Assembly (NCBI RefSeq): GCF_004803505.1
Contig: NZ_SSWH01000002.1
Location: 219,305 to 283,304 of the forward strand
DNA from: Arthrobacter echini
Lineage (GTDB): Bacteria; Actinomycetota; Actinomycetes; Actinomycetales; Micrococcaceae
Length of the DNA stretch: 64,000 nt
Reading direction: 5' to 3'
Below are positions 9,242 through 16,823 of this stretch, piece after piece; position 1 is the stretch's first letter, and every line of letters begins with the position of its first letter. The notes below the pieces were generated by a model. That model was not told where the DNA came from. It did no database searches and saw nothing but the letters and a program-made list of their open reading frames with translations. Position numbers and translations under genes: made by a program.

Positions 9242-9248
9242 CTGCCGC

Positions 9249-9254
9249 ACGCTA
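9249..9254 (-). promoter_or_regulatory. -10 box for leaderless DUF2243-ctaG transcript
   Basis: TAGCGT on the minus strand ends seven bases before the ATG at 9241. Confidence 0.45.
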
Positions 9255-9317
9255 CTCTTCCGGTGGGTCATCAACCCTGTGATGAAGCCCACAGTACGCC
9301 GATTCCTCCGGCGGTCC

Positions 9318-10085
9318 TCAGGAGCCGAAGCGCCGCTGGCGCCGGCCGAAGTCACGCAGGGCGCGCAGGAAGTCGACGCGCCGGAAGTCGGGCCACAGCG
9401 CTTCGCAGAAGTAGAACTCGCTGTACGCGCTCTGCCACATGAGGAAACCGGACAGTCGCTGCTCACCCGAGGTGCGGATGACGAGGTCGGGATCCTGCTG
9501 ACCTCGTGTGTAGAGGAACGAGGAGATGTGCTGATCGGTGAGCTCGTCCGCGAGGGCATCGAGGGACATGCCCCTGCCTGCCGCGTCGTGCATCAGCTCC
9601 TTGACGGCGTCGACGATCTCCCGCCGCCCCCCGTAGCCCACCGCCACGTTCACGTGGAGGCCGTCGATCTTCTCCGTCGAGACCGAGAGCGCCTCGAGCT
9701 TGCTGCTCAGATCCTCCGGCAGCAGGTCCAGGGCACCCACGGGTTGCACGCGCACACGATTGCTCTCACCCAGCCGGTCCAGGGTGTCCGCGATGATCGC
9801 CAGGAGCTGATCGATCTCCTCCTGGGGTCGGCCCATGTTGTCGGTGGAGAGCATGTAGAGCGTGACGACGTCCACCCCGAGTTCCTCGCACCAGCCCAGG
9901 AACTCGTGGATCTTGTCGGCGCCGGCGCGGTGGCCGTGACTCGTGGGCGCACCGGCCAGCTTGGCCCAGCGTCGATTGCCGTCGACCATCACACCGATAT
10001 GGTGCGGGATCCGCTCGGGTACCAGCTGACGCTGGAGTCTGCGTTCGTAGAAGCTGTAGCCGACCGCAGGGAAATTCCACGTCAC
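9318..10085 (-). CDS. Cis-prenyltransferase (Rv1086-like isoprenyl diphosphate synthase)
   Basis: A 255-residue cytoplasmic/peripheral enzyme condensing isopentenyl diphosphate in Z configuration. Family motifs are clear: HIGVMVDGNRRWAK with catalytic Asp35, HRAGADKIHEFL, TLYMLSTDN, VAVGYGGRREIVDA, and the C-terminal DLVIRTSGEQRLSGFLMWQSAYSEF. Its position beside the hemolysin III gene matches Rv1085c-Rv1086 of M. tuberculosis, where Rv1086 makes short-chain Z,E-farnesyl diphosphate. It may therefore be that enzyme rather than the long-chain undecaprenyl or decaprenyl synthase; product length is not readable. GTG start with GGGAGGG upstream. Confidence 0.92.
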   Translation of the reverse strand: MTWNFPAVGYSFYERRLQRQLVPERIPHHIGVMVDGNRRWAKLAGAPTSHGHRAGADKIHEFLGWCEELGVDVVTLYMLSTDNMGRPQEEIDQLLAIIADTLDRLGESNRVRVQPVGALDLLPEDLSSKLEALSVSTEKIDGLHVNVAVGYGGRREIVDAVKELMHDAAGRGMSLDALADELTDQHISSFLYTRGQQDPDLVIRTSGEQRLSGFLMWQSAYSEFYFCEALWPDFRRVDFLRALRDFGRRQRRFGS

Positions 10086-10282
10086 GCGCGTGTACCCTCC
10101 CCTGATCGCTGCTCCGCCTGTTCCCGGCCGAGCGGAGCAGCCGGTGGACTGCTGCGCGGCCGGGACCGGGACCGGCCATACCTTTCATACCGTACCGGCA
10201 GTCGGCCGTCGGGACGCTGAACCAGACCCTCTGCTGCGTCGCGGCATGCTCGCTGTCCGGGCTCGCCCGGAGCCCGCTGAGC

Positions 10283-10288
10283 TAGAAT
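10283..10288 (+). promoter_or_regulatory. -10 box for leaderless hemolysin III gene
   Basis: TAGAAT ends six bases before the ATG at 10295, with no Shine-Dalgarno sequence between: a model leaderless start. Confidence 0.65.
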
Positions 10289-10294
10289 CGAGGC

Positions 10295-11080
10295 ATGACA
10301 CCGCGTCGCCCGGCTCCTGCTCCGCGCTCTCCGGACTCCGACCGACACGATGCTCGGCAGGGTGCTCGACATGGTGCTCGACAGGAGGAGACGGCCTTCG
10401 GGAATGTGGTCGACACCGTTGCCGGCCCGCTCGCCGATGCGCTCGCGACCAAGCCGGTGTGGCGTGGCTGGATCCACGCAGCCGCCACGCCGCTGGCGAT
10501 CGCCGCGGGCGTGGTACTGGTCGTGCTGGCACCGACGCCGGGACTCAGGGTTGCATCGAGCATCTATGCTCTCACGGGTGTGCTCCTCTTCGGCATCAGC
10601 GCCGTCTACCACCGGGGCACCTGGGGTCCGCGCTCGAAGGCGGTCCTCAAGCGGCTCGACCACACGAACATCATGCTCGTCATCGCCGGGTCCTACACGC
10701 CGCTGGCCTGGGCGCTCCTCGAGCGGAGCAAGGCCGAGACCCTGCTGTGGGTCATCTGGAGCGGTGCAGTCGCCGGGGTCCTGTTCCGCAACTTCTGGGT
10801 CGATGCGCCGCGATGGCTCTACGTACCCATCTACGTGGCCCTCGGCCTCGGCTCGCTGTTCTACCTGCCGGAGTTCTTCGCGGCGAATGTCCCGGCGGCG
10901 ATCCTCATCTGCGTGGGAGGCGTCCTCTACATCACGGGTGCCGTGTTCTACGGGATCAAGGCGCCGAATTTCTCACTGCGCGTCTTCGGTTTCCACGAAC
11001 TGTTCCACGCCCTCACCGTGGTGGCGTTCGCGGCCCATTTCATCGCGATCATGCTGGCCGTCCTGAACCCTGTGCGTTGA
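10295..11080 (+). CDS. Hemolysin III / PAQR-like membrane protein
   Basis: A 261-residue protein: about 45 polar residues, then seven membrane helices of the HlyIII/TrhA (PAQR-like) family. Conserved motifs are ISAVYHRGTWGP near residue 95, LDHTNIMLVIAGSYTP and the C-terminal FGFHELFHALTVVAFAAHF with the metal-binding histidines. The family name is historic; bacterial members influence membrane lipid homeostasis rather than being proven toxins. Divergent from the cis-prenyltransferase gene, as in mycobacteria. A short direct duplication covers its stop codon. Confidence 0.92.
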   Translation: MTPRRPAPAPRSPDSDRHDARQGARHGARQEETAFGNVVDTVAGPLADALATKPVWRGWIHAAATPLAIAAGVVLVVLAPTPGLRVASSIYALTGVLLFGISAVYHRGTWGPRSKAVLKRLDHTNIMLVIAGSYTPLAWALLERSKAETLLWVIWSGAVAGVLFRNFWVDAPRWLYVPIYVALGLGSLFYLPEFFAANVPAAILICVGGVLYITGAVFYGIKAPNFSLRVFGFHELFHALTVVAFAAHFIAIMLAVLNPVR

Positions 11081-11170
11081 ACCCTGTGCCGGGCTGATCC
11101 ACGGATACGTGCCGGCCTCGGTGACCGCTCAGCACCTACCGGCCGTGTACTGCGATCCTCGTGGTGGTCC

Positions 11171-11503
11171 TCACCTGGTGTCCGGACCGTGCTTCCCGCC
11201 GCTTGCGGGGTGACCACCGGAGGACCGGCGCCTGTCGCCCGGAACCTGGCCCGGCACCGTCGGGCTTCCGCCTCCCGGCGTCGTCGCCTGCTGGTGTGCC
11301 CGCGCCTGCTCCACCTCGCCGGCATAGCGGACACGCCTGATGCGCTTGACCATGTCCCGGATCAGGAAGATGACCAGCACGACGACGAACAGCGTCGCGA
11401 GGAAGCCCTCGATGCCCGGCGTCACCGACGCCGGGTCGATATCCGGCCGCAGTGTCGCCTCGTCGGAGGGCGTCGTCGCAGCCACGATCAGCTCAAGGAA
11501 CAC
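11171..11503 (-). CDS. Small single-pass membrane protein of the mca locus
   Basis: I recognise no named domain. From the GTG at 11503 the 110-residue protein has an acidic N-terminus of about 30 residues, one helix (GIEGFLATLFVVVLVIFLI) and a basic, then Gly/Pro/Ser-rich cytoplasmic tail beginning RDMVKRIRRVRYAGE. A TTG at 11521 would add six residues. It lies downstream of mca on the same strand, the position of the small gene Rv1083 next to Rv1082 (mca), so it is probably a real conserved gene. Function unknown. Confidence 0.72.
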   Translation of the reverse strand: MFLELIVAATTPSDEATLRPDIDPASVTPGIEGFLATLFVVVLVIFLIRDMVKRIRRVRYAGEVEQARAHQQATTPGGGSPTVPGQVPGDRRRSSGGHPASGGKHGPDTR

Positions 11504-11591
11504 TCTGGCACCACTTTCCAAGCTCGCAACAGTTCACCCTGGACCGTCCTGGGTGATTCTACGCCGGACAGAAGGAGTGCGGAGCCGCACC

Positions 11592-12509
11592 TCAGGGTGT
11601 GATCCCGGCGAAGAGATCGTTCTCGGGCAGTGTCGACTCCACACGGCTCTCGATGAGCGAGTAGTCCTCGTAGGGCCAGACCTGACGCTGCATGTCGATG
11701 GAGACGGCGAAGAAGAAGCCCTCGGGGTCGACCTGGGTGCGGTGGGCGAGGAGCGCGCGCTCACGGTGCTCGAAGAAGTTGCCGCACTCGATCTGCGTCG
11801 TCGTCGGATGGGTGGGGGCGGGAGGCTGGTGGCCCTCCGCGTCCGCCTCGAGCCACTGCGCCAGGCGTTCGGCGTAGGGTGACTCCAGTCCGGCCGCCTC
11901 GAGCTCGTCGTGGAGCGCCTGGAAACGCTCCGGATTGAAGGCGCGGTCGTAGTAGAGCTTGGACACGGACCATGCCTCGCCCGTCCCCGGATAGCGCCCT
12001 GGATCCGACGCCGCCCGGAACGCCTCGACCGCGACGCGATGCGCCATGATGTGGTCCGGGTGCGGGTAGCCTCCGTTCTCGTCGTAGCTGATGATCACGT
12101 GGGGCCTGAACTCGCGGATGAGCTTCACGAGGGGCGCAGCGGCGCGCTCGAGGGGCTGCAGCGCGAAGCAGCCGAACGGTAGGTCCGGCAGCGGATCCCC
12201 CTCGGGCAGACCCGAGTCGGCGAATCCGATCCAGCGGTGCCGGACGCCGAGCTCGGCGACCGCGTGCGCCATCTCCAGCCGGCGCAGACCCGGGAGATCT
12301 CGTCCACCGTGCGGATCGTCCTCCATCTTGGCGTTGAGGATGTCACCGCGCTCACCACCGGTGCAGGTCGCCACCATCACCTCGGCTCCGGACGCCGCGT
12401 AGCCGGCCATGGTGGCCGCACCCTTGCTCGACTCGTCGTCCGGGTGGGCGTGGACCGTGAGGAGGCGGTAGCCCTCACGGGACGCCGGCATGTGATCATG
12501 GGTTGGCAC
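11592..12509 (-). CDS. mca: Mycothiol S-conjugate amidase
   Basis: A 305-residue zinc amidase of the PIG-L/MshB fold that cleaves mycothiol S-conjugates to a mercapturic acid and GlcN-Ins, detoxifying electrophiles. Zinc motifs are present: VHAHPDDESSKG near residue 18 and GGYPHPDHIMAH near residue 143. The long C-terminal part, including FFFAVSIDMQRQVWPYEDYSL, distinguishes Mca from the shorter deacetylase MshB. GTG start at 12509 with AGGAG six bases upstream. Mycothiol is confined to actinobacteria, so this gene fixes the phylum. Confidence 0.95.
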   Translation of the reverse strand: MPTHDHMPASREGYRLLTVHAHPDDESSKGAATMAGYAASGAEVMVATCTGGERGDILNAKMEDDPHGGRDLPGLRRLEMAHAVAELGVRHRWIGFADSGLPEGDPLPDLPFGCFALQPLERAAAPLVKLIREFRPHVIISYDENGGYPHPDHIMAHRVAVEAFRAASDPGRYPGTGEAWSVSKLYYDRAFNPERFQALHDELEAAGLESPYAERLAQWLEADAEGHQPPAPTHPTTTQIECGNFFEHRERALLAHRTQVDPEGFFFAVSIDMQRQVWPYEDYSLIESRVESTLPENDLFAGITP

Positions 12510-12570
12510 TGCGTGCTCCTGGCTCTGCTGGGGTGGATGGCGGGGGGAGGATGCCGTAGCTGCTGGGCAG

Positions 12571-12576
12571 TAAAAT
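12571..12576 (+). promoter_or_regulatory. -10 box for leaderless DUF4307 gene
   Basis: TAAAAT ends six bases before the GTG at 12583, so the mRNA should start at the start codon. It lies in the 73-base gap shared with the divergent mca promoter. Confidence 0.65.
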
Positions 12577-12582
12577 GGGAAT

Positions 12583-13017
12583 GTGAGTTCCGCCCATACG
12601 CCATCTTCCAGAGTAGCCAATCGCTACGGCACACCAAAGCCGGCGCGACGACCCCTCCGCGCACGCCTGCTCACCATCGCCGCGCTGCTCGCGGCGGTCG
12701 TGGCCGCCGGCGCCGTCGCCCTCACCACCGGCAGCGCGCCCGTGGACGCCAAGGACGTCGGCTTCTCCCTCGACGCCGACGGCCGGGTGAGTGTCGATTT
12801 CGAGGTGACGAAGGACCGCTCCGCGTCGGCGCAGTGCGCCGTGCAGGCGCTCAGCGAGAACTACGGGGTGGTCGGCTGGAAGATCGTGACCATCGGTGCG
12901 AACGGTCCGGAGGACGGCGCGAACAACGGCAGGACGACAGCGCAGCGCACGCAGATGCGCACCGATTCACCGGCTGTATCGGGTGGCGTCAACGCCTGCT
13001 GGATCGTCGAGGACTGA
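12583..13017 (+). CDS. DUF4307 single-pass membrane protein
   Basis: A 144-residue protein with a basic N-terminus (ANRYGTPKPARRPLRARL), one membrane helix near residues 29-49 and a small extracytoplasmic beta domain carrying two cysteines (Cys87 and Cys140) that could form a disulfide. It matches DUF4307, the family of Rv1081c, which lies between greA and mca in mycobacteria exactly as here. Function unknown; the conserved position next to mca and greA is the only clue. Leaderless GTG start. Confidence 0.84.
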   Translation: MSSAHTPSSRVANRYGTPKPARRPLRARLLTIAALLAAVVAAGAVALTTGSAPVDAKDVGFSLDADGRVSVDFEVTKDRSASAQCAVQALSENYGVVGWKIVTIGANGPEDGANNGRTTAQRTQMRTDSPAVSGGVNACWIVED

Positions 13018-13036
13018 GTCCCTCCGCACGGGCTTC

Positions 13037-13065
13037 TTGGGTTATGGCTCCTGCCCCTCTAGAAT
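13037..13065 (+). promoter_or_regulatory. greA promoter
   Basis: A TTGGGT -35-like element (13037-13042), a 17-base spacer and a TAGAAT -10 box (13060-13065) predict transcription from about 13072, giving greA a leader of roughly 135 bases. Confidence 0.6.
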
Positions 13066-13081
13066 GGAGCGAGACGTTCCA

Positions 13082-13129
13082 CCCCGCTTCACCGGCCGAC
13101 CAGCCACCAGAAGCGGGGTGTTTGTTTGG
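13082..13129 (+). terminator. Intrinsic terminator in the greA leader
   Basis: A perfect nine-base-pair stem (CCCCGCTTC 13082-13090 with GAAGCGGGG 13110-13118), a 19-base loop and a U-rich tail TGTTTGTTTGG form a classic intrinsic terminator. It lies after the predicted greA promoter and before greA, so it could attenuate greA as well as end the DUF4307 transcript. Confidence 0.72.
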
Positions 13130-13207
13130 TGGTGGCCCCCCGTCACCACCCGAGCATCCCTGAACCGCACCGCACCCGGCGGAAGGCCGTACCGAAGGAG
13201 TTAGCCC

Positions 13208-13699
13208 ATGACCACCAATGACGCCTCTGTCGCCTGGCTCACGCAGGAAGCCTACGATCGGCTCAAGAGCGAGCTCGATCACCTCTCCGGGCCGGGCCGC
13301 GCGGAGATCGTCGCCCGCATCGAACAGGCCCGTTCGGAGGGGGACCTCAAGGAGAACGGCGGATACCACGCTGCCAAGGAGGAACAGGGCAAGGCCGAGG
13401 GCCGGATCCGTCAGCTCACGGAACTGCTCAGGGACGCCCATGTGGGCGAAGCCCCGGCCGACGACGGCGTCGTCGAGCCCGGCATGATGGTCTCCGCGAG
13501 GATCGCGGGCGAGGTCGAGGACTTCCTCCTCGGTAGCCGCGAGGTGGCCGGGGGCACGGATATCGTGGTCTACAGCGAGAGGTCCCCCCTGGGAGCGGCG
13601 ATCCAGGGAACGAAGGCCGGTGACTCCGTCACCTACACTGCGCCGAACGGCAAGCAGATCACCGTCGACATCATCTCGGCGACGCCCTACGTCGGCTGA
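13208..13699 (+). CDS. greA: Transcription elongation factor GreA
   Basis: A 163-residue RNA polymerase secondary-channel factor that stimulates cleavage of backtracked RNA. The N-terminal coiled coil carries the acidic tip ARSEGDLKENGGYHAAKEEQ with Asp46 and Glu49, and the C-terminal globular domain ends in the expected VDIISATP. The ATG at 13208 is preceded by GAAGGAG. The leader contains a promoter and an intrinsic terminator, an arrangement reminiscent of the autoregulated greA leader of E. coli. Convergent with the rhomboid gene. Confidence 0.97.
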   Translation: MTTNDASVAWLTQEAYDRLKSELDHLSGPGRAEIVARIEQARSEGDLKENGGYHAAKEEQGKAEGRIRQLTELLRDAHVGEAPADDGVVEPGMMVSARIAGEVEDFLLGSREVAGGTDIVVYSERSPLGAAIQGTKAGDSVTYTAPNGKQITVDIISATPYVG

Positions 13700-13725
13700 T
13701 CCGTCGGGTTCAGCTCTCCCAGCCG

Positions 13726-14322
13726 CTAGGAACCCGGCTCGGGGCGGTCCGGCCGCAGTGCGCCGGACCGCCGCCTGAGCATCGACGCTGCCGCGACACC
13801 GCCGAGCGCGCCGAAGAGGTGTGCCTGCCAGGAGACGTTCGAGCCGACCGTGGGAAGGACTCCCCAGAGGATCGACCCGTAGACGAGGAAGAGGACGACG
13901 GCGAGGAGGATCTGCTTCCAGTCACGGTTGTAGAAACCCCGCGTGACGAGATAGGCGAACAGGCCGAAGACAACGCCCGAGGCGCCGATGGTCAGTCCCC
14001 CACCGAAGAGCCAGGTGCCCAGGCCCGAGGCGAACCAGCTGATCCCGACCGCGACGACGAAGCGTCGGACCCCCTCCAGGAACGCGAGGAACCCCAGGAC
14101 CAGCAGTGGAAGAGTATTGCTGACCAGATGGTCCACCCCACCGTGCAGGAGCGGCGCGAAGACGATGCCGTCGAGCCCGTCGACGCGCCGTGGGGCTATG
14201 CCGAGGGTCCGCACGAGCAGATTGCCGAGCAGTACGTTCAGGAGGAACACCGCCCACATCGATCCGACCAGACCGAGCACCGTCAGCAGACCGGCCTGCG
14301 CCCTGCGCGCCAGTGGCCTCAT
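13726..14322 (-). CDS. Rhomboid-family intramembrane serine protease
   Basis: A 198-residue, six-helix intramembrane protease. The catalytic pair is readable: Ser115 in IGASGVVFG and His168 in SWQAHLFGALGG; His65 and Asn69 in HGGVDHLVSNT supply the oxyanion hole. It starts three bases after the ilvA stop, so it is probably translated from the same transcript, although a functional link to threonine breakdown is not obvious. Substrates cannot be predicted. Confidence 0.92.
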   Translation of the reverse strand: MRPLARRAQAGLLTVLGLVGSMWAVFLLNVLLGNLLVRTLGIAPRRVDGLDGIVFAPLLHGGVDHLVSNTLPLLVLGFLAFLEGVRRFVVAVGISWFASGLGTWLFGGGLTIGASGVVFGLFAYLVTRGFYNRDWKQILLAVVLFLVYGSILWGVLPTVGSNVSWQAHLFGALGGVAAASMLRRRSGALRPDRPEPGS

Positions 14323-14325
14323 CGT

Positions 14326-15636
14326 TCAGCCCCGGATGACCATCGGCTGGAAGCCCTCGGCGCGCAGATTGCCGAGGACCTCCTCGCAGTGCTCCTCGCC
14401 CTTGGTCTCCATGTTGATGGTGATCGCGACGTCGCCCATGCTGATCGACCCGCCCACGCGCGTGTGGTCGACGCCGGTCACATTGGCGTCCGATTCCGCG
14501 ATGATGCGGGAGATCGTGGCCAGGGAGCCCGGTCTGTCGTCGAGCAGCATGCGCACCACCAGGTAGCGCCCCGCAGCGGCGAGACCGCGCTGGATGACCT
14601 TCAGCATCAGCATCGGGTCGATGTTCCCGCCGGAGAGCACCACCACGGTTTTCCCGGGATCGGCGCCGCCCGCCGTCAGCTTCCCGTCGAGCAGCGCCGC
14701 CACCCCGACCGCGCCCGCGGGCTCGACGACCAGCTTGGAGCGTTCCATGAGGAAGATCAGTGCACGCGCGAGCGAGTCCTCGCTCACGGTCATGACGTCG
14801 TCGACGAGTTCGCGGATGATGGAGAACGGCAACTGGCCGGGGCTCCCCACGGCGATCCCGTCCGCGATCGTCGAGACCCTGGTCAGGGGCACGAGGGCAT
14901 CGGCCGCCAGGGACGGCGGGTAGGCCGCGGCGTTCTCGGCCTGCACCCCGATGATCCGGATGGTGCGCCCGAGCTCCCTCGCGCGTGCCTTCACGGCGAC
15001 GGCGACCCCGGCCAGCAGACCCCCTCCGCCGACCCCCATGAGGATGGTGTCGACGTCGGGCACCTGCTCCAGGATCTCCAGACCGATGGTTCCCTGGCCT
15101 GCGACGACGTCCGTGTCGTCGAAGGGGTGCACGAAGATGGATCCCTTGGCATCGGCATACCTCTTCGCCTCGGCGAGTGCCTCGTCCACGGTGTGGCCGT
15201 GCAGGATCACCTCGGCTCCGTGTCCGCGCGTCGCGGCGAGTTTGGGCAGGGCGACGCCGAGCGGCATGTAGATGCGCGCGGAGATGCCGAGCTTCGCCGC
15301 GGCGACGGCGACGCCCTGGGCGTGATTGCCCGCCGATGCCGCGACGACGCCGCGGGAACGCTCCGCCTCGGTCAGTTGCGCCATCCGGTTGTAGGCCCCG
15401 CGGACCTTGAACGAGCCGGCGCGCTGGAGGTTCTCGCACTTCAGGGACACGACGGAGCCGGTCAGCCGGCCCAGGGCACGGGACTGCTCGACGGGCGTCA
15501 GGGCGATGACGCCCTGCAGGGTCCGCTGGGCGGCCTCGACGTCGGCCAGCGTGACCGGCAGCGCGGGCTCCGGGTCGCGGCCCGCTGTGCTCCCGGCCGG
15601 GGGTGCTGATGGGGAGGTGAGGGTCTGCTCGATCAC
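14326..15636 (-). CDS. ilvA: Threonine ammonia-lyase
   Basis: A 436-residue PLP enzyme deaminating threonine to 2-oxobutanoate. The PLP lysine is Lys77 in AGSFKVRGAYNRM and the phosphate-binding glycine loop is GVGGGGLLAG. The C-terminal 80 residues form a single ACT domain (YLVVRMLLDDRPGSLATISR), as in the shorter IlvA/TdcB form with one regulatory domain, so isoleucine or valine control differs from that of two-domain E. coli IlvA. GTG start at 15636 with AGGAAGAG upstream. Confidence 0.94.
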   Translation of the reverse strand: MIEQTLTSPSAPPAGSTAGRDPEPALPVTLADVEAAQRTLQGVIALTPVEQSRALGRLTGSVVSLKCENLQRAGSFKVRGAYNRMAQLTEAERSRGVVAASAGNHAQGVAVAAAKLGISARIYMPLGVALPKLAATRGHGAEVILHGHTVDEALAEAKRYADAKGSIFVHPFDDTDVVAGQGTIGLEILEQVPDVDTILMGVGGGGLLAGVAVAVKARARELGRTIRIIGVQAENAAAYPPSLAADALVPLTRVSTIADGIAVGSPGQLPFSIIRELVDDVMTVSEDSLARALIFLMERSKLVVEPAGAVGVAALLDGKLTAGGADPGKTVVVLSGGNIDPMLMLKVIQRGLAAAGRYLVVRMLLDDRPGSLATISRIIAESDANVTGVDHTRVGGSISMGDVAITINMETKGEEHCEEVLGNLRAEGFQPMVIRG

Positions 15637-15695
15637 TGGGGCATCTCTTCCTGGAGTGCTGGCGCCGAGGCTGCGGCGTGAGGTCCTGGGGTGCC

Positions 15696-15727
15696 GGCCG
15701 GTGGCGCGGAACGCCCGCCCACCGGCC
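15696..15727 (-). terminator. Candidate terminator hairpin between galM and ilvA
   Basis: GGCCGGTGG (15696-15704) pairs perfectly with CCACCGGCC (15719-15727) across a 14-base loop. It follows galM in the minus direction and precedes ilvA. It has no clear U tract. Confidence 0.35.
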
Positions 15728-15831
15728 CGGTGATCCCGGGCCCTCGCGCGGCGCGCTGCAGCACGCTGTTCCGTGGTGCTCCAGGCAGGCGCTGCATGGA
15801 CCAATCCTTCCACAGAAGAAGACCTCACCAG

Positions 15832-16749
15832 CTACCGGAGGGCCGGCAGTATGCCCCATCCGGCCGAGAAGGATGCTCCCGGGTCGAGCCAGCGCAGGCC
15901 CTCCCCCGAGTTGAGTGCATCGGCCGGCGCCGTCATCGGCTCGATCGCCACGGCCTTGGCGACACCGGGATAGCTGGTGCTGACGTAGACATGGGCGTAG
16001 GAGAACGACGCATCTGCCCAGAGGGTCACTCTCCGCCCGTCGGGCGCCGAGAGCACATGCTCGAAGCGGCCGTCGACAGGATCCAGGCCGGTGAACGCGG
16101 TGTCGAACGCGATGTCGCCGATCCGCCGGCCCGAACGAAGGTCGTGCTGTCCGGAGACCTCCGCTGTTCCTGTCGGAATCGCGGACTCGTCGGTGAGGAA
16201 CATCCGCCCCGCGCGGACGGTGATGGTGAGCTCCTGGGTGGGCACGTCGGAGATCTTGAGATAGGGATGGGCGCCGAGGGCGAAGGGTGCGGGCGCCGCC
16301 GAGAGATTGGTGAGCTCCTGGGTGACACGGAGCTGATCCGCTGTGAGCTCGTAGGTCACCCGATGGAGCAGGTGGAAGGGATATCCGTGCTGGGGGAAGA
16401 TCTCCGCCTGGAGGACCACGTGGGAGTCCCCGACGTCGAGGCTCTGGTAGCCGGTGTTGCGCAGGAGCCCGTGGATCGCGTTGCCCCTGGACGGTTCGGT
16501 GATGTCGAGTTGCTGTTGAGTACCGTTCAGGGACCACCGGCCGTGCGCCACCCGGTTGGGCCAGGGCGCCAGCATGATGCCGGCGCCGCCTGCGGGGATG
16601 TCGTCGTCCCCCCACGTCTCGGTGAGGGCCACACCGTCCTGCTCGTAGGATCTCAGTGCCGCCGCCAGGCTCGCGACGACGACGGTCGAGGATCCGGCCC
16701 TGAGCGTGTAGTTGGTTCCGCTGGCCAGTGCTGGGGTCTCCGGGATCAT
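15832..16749 (-). CDS. galM: Aldose 1-epimerase (galactose mutarotase-like)
   Basis: A 305-residue beta-sandwich epimerase interconverting alpha and beta anomers of hexoses. Motifs: MLAPWPNRVAHGRW, NAIHGLLRNTGYQ with the catalytic histidine, ALGAHPYLK with the second histidine, and AIEPMTAPADALN with the catalytic glutamate. It diverges from galTK, supporting a galactose role, although aldose epimerases of this type can act on other sugars. The ATG at 16749 lies six bases after a TAGCAT box (leaderless). Confidence 0.92.
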   Translation of the reverse strand: MIPETPALASGTNYTLRAGSSTVVVASLAAALRSYEQDGVALTETWGDDDIPAGGAGIMLAPWPNRVAHGRWSLNGTQQQLDITEPSRGNAIHGLLRNTGYQSLDVGDSHVVLQAEIFPQHGYPFHLLHRVTYELTADQLRVTQELTNLSAAPAPFALGAHPYLKISDVPTQELTITVRAGRMFLTDESAIPTGTAEVSGQHDLRSGRRIGDIAFDTAFTGLDPVDGRFEHVLSAPDGRRVTLWADASFSYAHVYVSTSYPGVAKAVAIEPMTAPADALNSGEGLRWLDPGASFSAGWGILPALR

Positions 16750-16755
16750 CCAGTG

Positions 16756-16761
16756 ATGCTA
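16756..16761 (-). promoter_or_regulatory. -10 box for leaderless galM
   Basis: TAGCAT on the minus strand is six bases before the galM ATG. The divergent galT promoter shares this 74-base gap; TAGTTT at 16809-16814, nine bases before the galT ATG, is its best -10 candidate. Confidence 0.55.
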
Positions 16762-16823
16762 CAGCCGTACGGGTCCGTCATGATCGGCCGACGGGCACAG
16801 TCCCGGTGATAGTTTCTTGGTCC

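Noticed and set aside
13044-13163. Possible leader peptide starting MAPAPLEW upstream of greA
   Set aside because: Its ATG lies upstream of the predicted greA transcription start and has no ribosome site; the hairpin is better explained as an intrinsic terminator.
13922-16615. Minus-strand open frame of about 900 codons
   Set aside because: It runs out of frame through the rhomboid, ilvA and galM genes; the translation is Arg/Pro/Gly-rich with no recognisable fold.
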